DNA of 64,000 nucleotides from positions 101,001 to 165,000 of the forward strand of contig NZ_RQFA01000073.1 in assembly GCF_004770155.1 (NCBI RefSeq), read 5' to 3'. Of the stretch, positions 58,964 to 64,000 are shown piece after piece. Each line of letters begins with the position of its first letter. Position 1 is the stretch's first letter. Source of the DNA: Leptospira gomenensis (GTDB taxonomy: Bacteria > Spirochaetota > Leptospiria > Leptospirales > Leptospiraceae). A model generated the notes under the pieces. It saw only the letters and a list, made by a program, of their open reading frames with translations, had not been told where the DNA came from and did no database searches. Position numbers and translations under genes: made by a program.

Positions 58964-59377
58964 TCGACTTCTTTGAGGAGTTTTGTGTAGGAACTCATAC
59001 TTGGTTGGCGAGACTTCGGTAGATACGTTTTGATCGGTTCGAACTTCCTCGTTTTCGGCCGGTGAGCGATCTTCGTGTGGGAACTCATACACGTCCGTGC
59101 GGTAAAACTTTCGTGGGAACTCACACGACTGTGTCTACGGAAGTGATCCAGACCCAGGCGATCGTTGCCGGTATGCCGAAGGTTGTAGAACTCTTGTCGA
59201 ATATTCCGAAAGACGTGGGAACTCTCACACAGAAACGTATCCCAGAAGTTTCTCCGATCCGGGACAAAAAGAATGAACTAATGTTCAAAAGTGCCAAGGA
59301 TCGTACGGAATCGATTTCTTCGATAAAAAAAAGGGAAAATATCGGAGTGAAACTTGTAGTAAGGATGCGATTCTTCC
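58964..59377. repeat. Degenerate 42-bp repeat copies in an intergenic gap
   Basis: This 414-base gap has scattered relatives of the 42-bp repeat: GTAGGAACTCATAC at 58987, GTGGGAACTCATACACGTC at 59077, a second copy at 59113 only 36 bases later, and GTGGGAACTCTCACACAG at 59215. A plus-strand open frame from 59062 arises from these copies and is not believable as a gene. Confidence 0.75.
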
Positions 59378-60145
59378 ATGAAAAACCAAACGCTACGAAT
59401 GTTTCCTACGCTTCTGCTTGGAATTTTATTTTTCTTTCATTGTTCCTTTCTACAAACGAGGGAACGGGCTGTAGAAGCATGGAGACAATCCGTTTCTCAA
59501 ATAGAACGTTCCGGTGAATCTGGTTCTGCAAAACGAATCGAAGCGGAGCGAAATTTTCATTCCCAATTGGAATCGAACCGGAATTTGTCCGATGAAATCC
59601 AGGATTATCTGCGTACATTGATTCTTGTAGAGAGTTCCCGAAAGTTCAATTTTTACGTCGGTAAACAGAACTGGGAAAAAGCGGCTCTGATTGCCGAGTT
59701 GTTCGACTCATCCACAAACTATTTCGGAATTGGAGATGCGGTCGTGGAAGGCATCAAGACGGGAGTTTCCTATTCTGCTCGTGAATATTTTGCGGCGGAT
59801 TTGATCGCTTACACGACACAATCCAAAGACACCCGTTTTTTACCTTTGATCGAACGTATGGTTCCGAATCCGATTAGCGATGCTCGTCTTGCGTTCAATC
59901 TTTCCTGTTTACACGCGTTGCACGGAAATAAAAAAGAAATGCTTCAGTATATGAAGATCGCGATCTTTTTGGGAAAGCCCACGGTCGATTTTGAAACCGA
60001 TCAGGACTTTCATGGTTTTCGAAGTGATCCGGATTTTATTAGGACTCTTCTTTGGGGAGGCCCTGCTTTGGATCCGGCTCTGATTCCTCCAGCGACGGAA
60101 GTTCCGCGAGGGAACTCCCATCCAGGCTCGGTTCCGACACGATAA
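59378..60145 (+). CDS. Predicted lipoprotein inserted in the ATP synthase locus
   Basis: 255 residues from ATG 59378. The signal segment FPTLLLGILFFFHCSF gives a lipobox at Cys21. The mature part is helical and TPR-like (LIAELFDSSTNYFGIGDAVV, LAFNLSCLHALHGNKKEML, MLQYMKIAIFLGKPTVDFET written as two adjacent helices). Its last 22 residues (PPATEVPRGNSHPGSVPTR) are unlike the rest and are encoded by GAGGGAACTCCCATCC and neighbouring bases, a relative of the 42-bp repeat; the C terminus may have been rewritten by repeat insertion. It lies between atpZ and atpI, where no ATP synthase gene of this kind is expected. Confidence 0.75.
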   Translation: MKNQTLRMFPTLLLGILFFFHCSFLQTRERAVEAWRQSVSQIERSGESGSAKRIEAERNFHSQLESNRNLSDEIQDYLRTLILVESSRKFNFYVGKQNWEKAALIAELFDSSTNYFGIGDAVVEGIKTGVSYSAREYFAADLIAYTTQSKDTRFLPLIERMVPNPISDARLAFNLSCLHALHGNKKEMLQYMKIAIFLGKPTVDFETDQDFHGFRSDPDFIRTLLWGGPALDPALIPPATEVPRGNSHPGSVPTR

Positions 60146-60352
60146 CGGCGCGGCTGCGAGGTTCGATTTTTTTCGTCCTTGTTGCGCTCGAGGGAAGAGA
60201 ATTCGAATCCGGAATGCGGGAACTCATACGAATTCGAAACGCGGTGGGAAACGGTCTTCTTTGATACTTTTGCGAAACCGTGGGAACTCTTACGCAGAGG
60301 ACCCGACTTTCGGAGAACGAAATTCACCGATTCCTCTCCCTAAATCTTCGGC
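60146..60352. other. Gap with scattered repeat relatives
   Basis: Contains GCGGGAACTCATACG near 60213 and GTGGGAACTCTTACGCAG at 60280, single degenerate relatives of the 42-bp unit. No gene is supported. A further short copy, GTAGGAACTCCACCC, sits just before the atpI start at about 60716. Confidence 0.55.
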
Positions 60353-60577
60353 GTGGGAACTCACACACGTCCGTGCTTTGTCGGTGAAACTTTCGTGGGA
60401 ACTCGCACACGTCCGTGCTTTGTCGGTAAAACTTTCGTGGGAACTCACACACGTCTGTGCTTTGACGGTGAAACTTTCGTGGGAACTCGCACACGTCCGT
60501 GCTTTGACGGTAAAACTTTCGTGGGAACTCACACGCGTCCGTGCTTTGTCGGTAAAACTTTCGTGGGAACTCACACA
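60353..60577. repeat. 42-bp tandem repeat array B with 84-bp higher-order pattern
   Basis: Five full units start at 60353, 60395, 60437, 60479 and 60521, with a partial sixth at 60563. Odd units read GGAACTCACAC and even units GGAACTCGCAC; the GGTGAAAC/GGTAAAAC position alternates in the first four. Units 3-4 differ from 1-2 by TTTGACGG for TTTGTCGG. This indicates growth by duplication of an 84-bp dimer. Confidence 0.9.
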
Positions 60578-60731
60578 AAAATCCCGCTCTTCTTCAAAAT
60601 CCGGACAAGAATTCCAAAATTTGAATTTTCGAATTCCCGGGAATCGAAGTTTCCTGCAAATCGTCGTAAAAAAAACGAACGCGCTTCGTAAGCCAAAAAT
60701 CAAAACGGAAGCGGCGTAGGAACTCCACCCA

Positions 60732-61072
<341 letters not shown>

Positions 61073-61183
61073 TCGCACAAAAACAAAAGAAATCCGGAAT
61101 ATCCGCCAATTCTGTGCAAGCGGTTCGTAGTTCGACGATCTGCTTATTGACTCGAAAAAATGTATCTAAACCAGACTTCTTCT

Positions 61184-62332
<1,149 letters not shown>

Positions 62333-62372
62333 TTGTAGAATATTGCAGCAAACACAGGAGGCAATTAGCAAT

Positions 62373-62672
62373 ATGGAATTTGGATTAGGATATATCGGAG
62401 TAGGAATCGCTGCGGGAGTCGCAATTCTCGGAGCAGCGCTCGGGATCGGTAGAATCGGCGGATCCGCAACGGAAGGAATTTCAAGACAACCGGAAGCAGG
62501 CGGTAAAATTCAAACCGCGATGATCATCGCCGCGGCCCTGATCGAAGGTGCGGCACTGTTCGCTCTCGTAATCGCTTTCCAAGCTGCGGGAACTTTGAAC
62601 GAAGGCGTAAAAGCAGTAGTCGCTCATCAGACGAAAGCTGCCGCTGCGGCAACCGAAGAAAAAGGAAAGTAA
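62373..62672 (+). CDS. atpE: ATP synthase F0 subunit c
   Basis: 99 residues from ATG 62373, behind AGGAGG. Helix 1 (GYIGVGIAAGVAILGAALG) leads to the polar loop with SRQPEAGG. Helix 2 carries the ion-binding carboxylate E58 in AALIEGAALFALVIAF. No Gln is present at the helix-1 site used by Na+-coupled rings, and Gly follows E58 where Na+ types have Ser or Thr, so proton coupling is inferred. An extra Ala/Lys-rich tail of about 20 residues (KAAAAATEEKGK) exceeds the usual 80-residue length. Confidence 0.95.
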   Translation: MEFGLGYIGVGIAAGVAILGAALGIGRIGGSATEGISRQPEAGGKIQTAMIIAAALIEGAALFALVIAFQAAGTLNEGVKAVVAHQTKAAAAATEEKGK

Positions 62673-62675
62673 AAC

Positions 62676-63197
62676 TTGGTACTCTTAGCTGCTAAGGGAT
62701 TAAGCCTCCTAGATGTGAACCCGGGTCTGGTAGTCTGGACTCTGGTTACGTTTCTGGTCGTAGTCTTAGTTCTGAAAAAGTTTGCCTGGGATGTGATTCT
62801 GAAGGCGCTCGACGAAAGAGCCGAAACCGTTCAGAACGACATCAAAAAGGCCTCAGAACTCCGTTCGGAAGCGGAAGCTCTCCTAAAGGATTACGAAGCT
62901 AGGTTGAACTCCGCGAAGGATGAAGCGAACGCGATCGTAGCCGAAGCCAAATCCGATGCTTTGAAATTGAAGAACAAACTTCTCGAAGAAACGAATTCGG
63001 AAGTGAAGGCTCAGAAAGATCAGGCAGTAAAAGAGATCGAGCTCGCTAAAGCGAAGGCGCTGGAACAGCTGCAGACACAACTCGTCGATATGACGATCAC
63101 CGTCGCCGGTAAGGTTCTGGAAAAACAGCTGAAGAGCGAAGACTACAAAACCTTTATCGAAACCGAACTAGATAAACTGGGAAAACTGAGCGCATAA
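62676..63197 (+). CDS. atpF: ATP synthase F0 subunit b
   Basis: 173 residues from TTG 62676, four bases after atpE and behind AAGGAAAG. One helix near the N terminus (LVVWTLVTFLVVVLVLKKFA) is followed by a long charged coiled coil (ERAETVQNDIKKASELRSEA and onward), the peripheral-stalk shape of subunit b. Motif FAWDVILKALDER after the helix is typical. It links F0 to the delta subunit. atpH starts four bases downstream. Confidence 0.93.
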   Translation: MVLLAAKGLSLLDVNPGLVVWTLVTFLVVVLVLKKFAWDVILKALDERAETVQNDIKKASELRSEAEALLKDYEARLNSAKDEANAIVAEAKSDALKLKNKLLEETNSEVKAQKDQAVKEIELAKAKALEQLQTQLVDMTITVAGKVLEKQLKSEDYKTFIETELDKLGKLSA

Positions 63198-63201
63198 ACC
63201 A

Positions 63202-64000
<799 letters not shown>

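Noticed and set aside
59062..59517. 151-residue plus-strand open frame
   Set aside because: It begins within repeat relatives and overlaps the start of a convincing lipoprotein gene in another frame.

Overview
The window looks like a chromosomal segment of a Leptospira species (spirochaete), probably from the pathogenic clade. This is inferred from loose spirochaetal lipoboxes on many exported proteins, Leptospira-type dispersed tandem repeats with the core GTGGGAACTCACAC, an F-type ATP synthase locus at the right edge, and an abundance of PAS-type sensor kinases. I see no rRNA, CRISPR array, phage or insertion sequence. One tRNA gene, tRNA-Leu(CAA), is present.

Layout. 1-5.8 kb: a co-oriented run of two M16 peptidase-like genes (the first truncated by the window edge), an RNase Z-like metallo-hydrolase, an O-methyltransferase, an exported helical protein and a cell-wall amidase; most junctions touch or overlap. 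5.8-7.8 kb: a possible gene remnant and two exported proteins of unknown function. 7.9-10.2 kb: a carotenoid/retinol-type FAD oxidoreductase divergent from a TetR regulator, with a large dyad-symmetric operator between them. 10.3-18.9 kb: a signalling block with a membrane-embedded AAA+ activator lacking a recognisable GAFTGA loop, a PAS/GAF histidine kinase, a single-domain receiver, a receiver-kinase hybrid and a receiver-EAL c-di-GMP phosphodiesterase. 19-25.7 kb: small metabolic and membrane genes, the tRNA, a Gly/Pro-rich protein, and a minus-strand operon encoding a CXXCH protein, a YceI-like protein and a DUF5777-like barrel.

25.9-40.6 kb: a transglutaminase-like protein, a chemoreceptor, a jelly-roll lipoprotein, a 2-Cys peroxiredoxin behind a perfect PerR/Fur-type 7-1-7 box, a 35-bp tandem array that ends at the ribosome binding site of a solitary sufB, a six-PAS histidine kinase, a TPR protein, a DUF2079 membrane protein and a TMEM43-like protein. 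40.9-49.5 kb: two very large lipoproteins in tandem, then a tightly coupled three-gene operon (membrane-anchored protein, 45-residue six-cysteine exported peptide, exported HEXXH protein) that I regard as the best candidate for an undescribed system. 49.6-55.5 kb: a DUF1761 protein, a FecR/CXXCH protein with an outer-membrane porin, a LytS/LytTR two-component pair, and CorA.

55.6-64 kb: two kinds of tandem repeat array, a TetR regulator with an HpcH/HpaI-like lyase, signal peptidase I, and the ATP synthase locus atpZ-(lipoprotein)-atpI-B-E-F-H-A. An unrelated lipoprotein gene and 42-bp repeats split that locus. Functional assignments rest on motifs read by eye; no database search was run.
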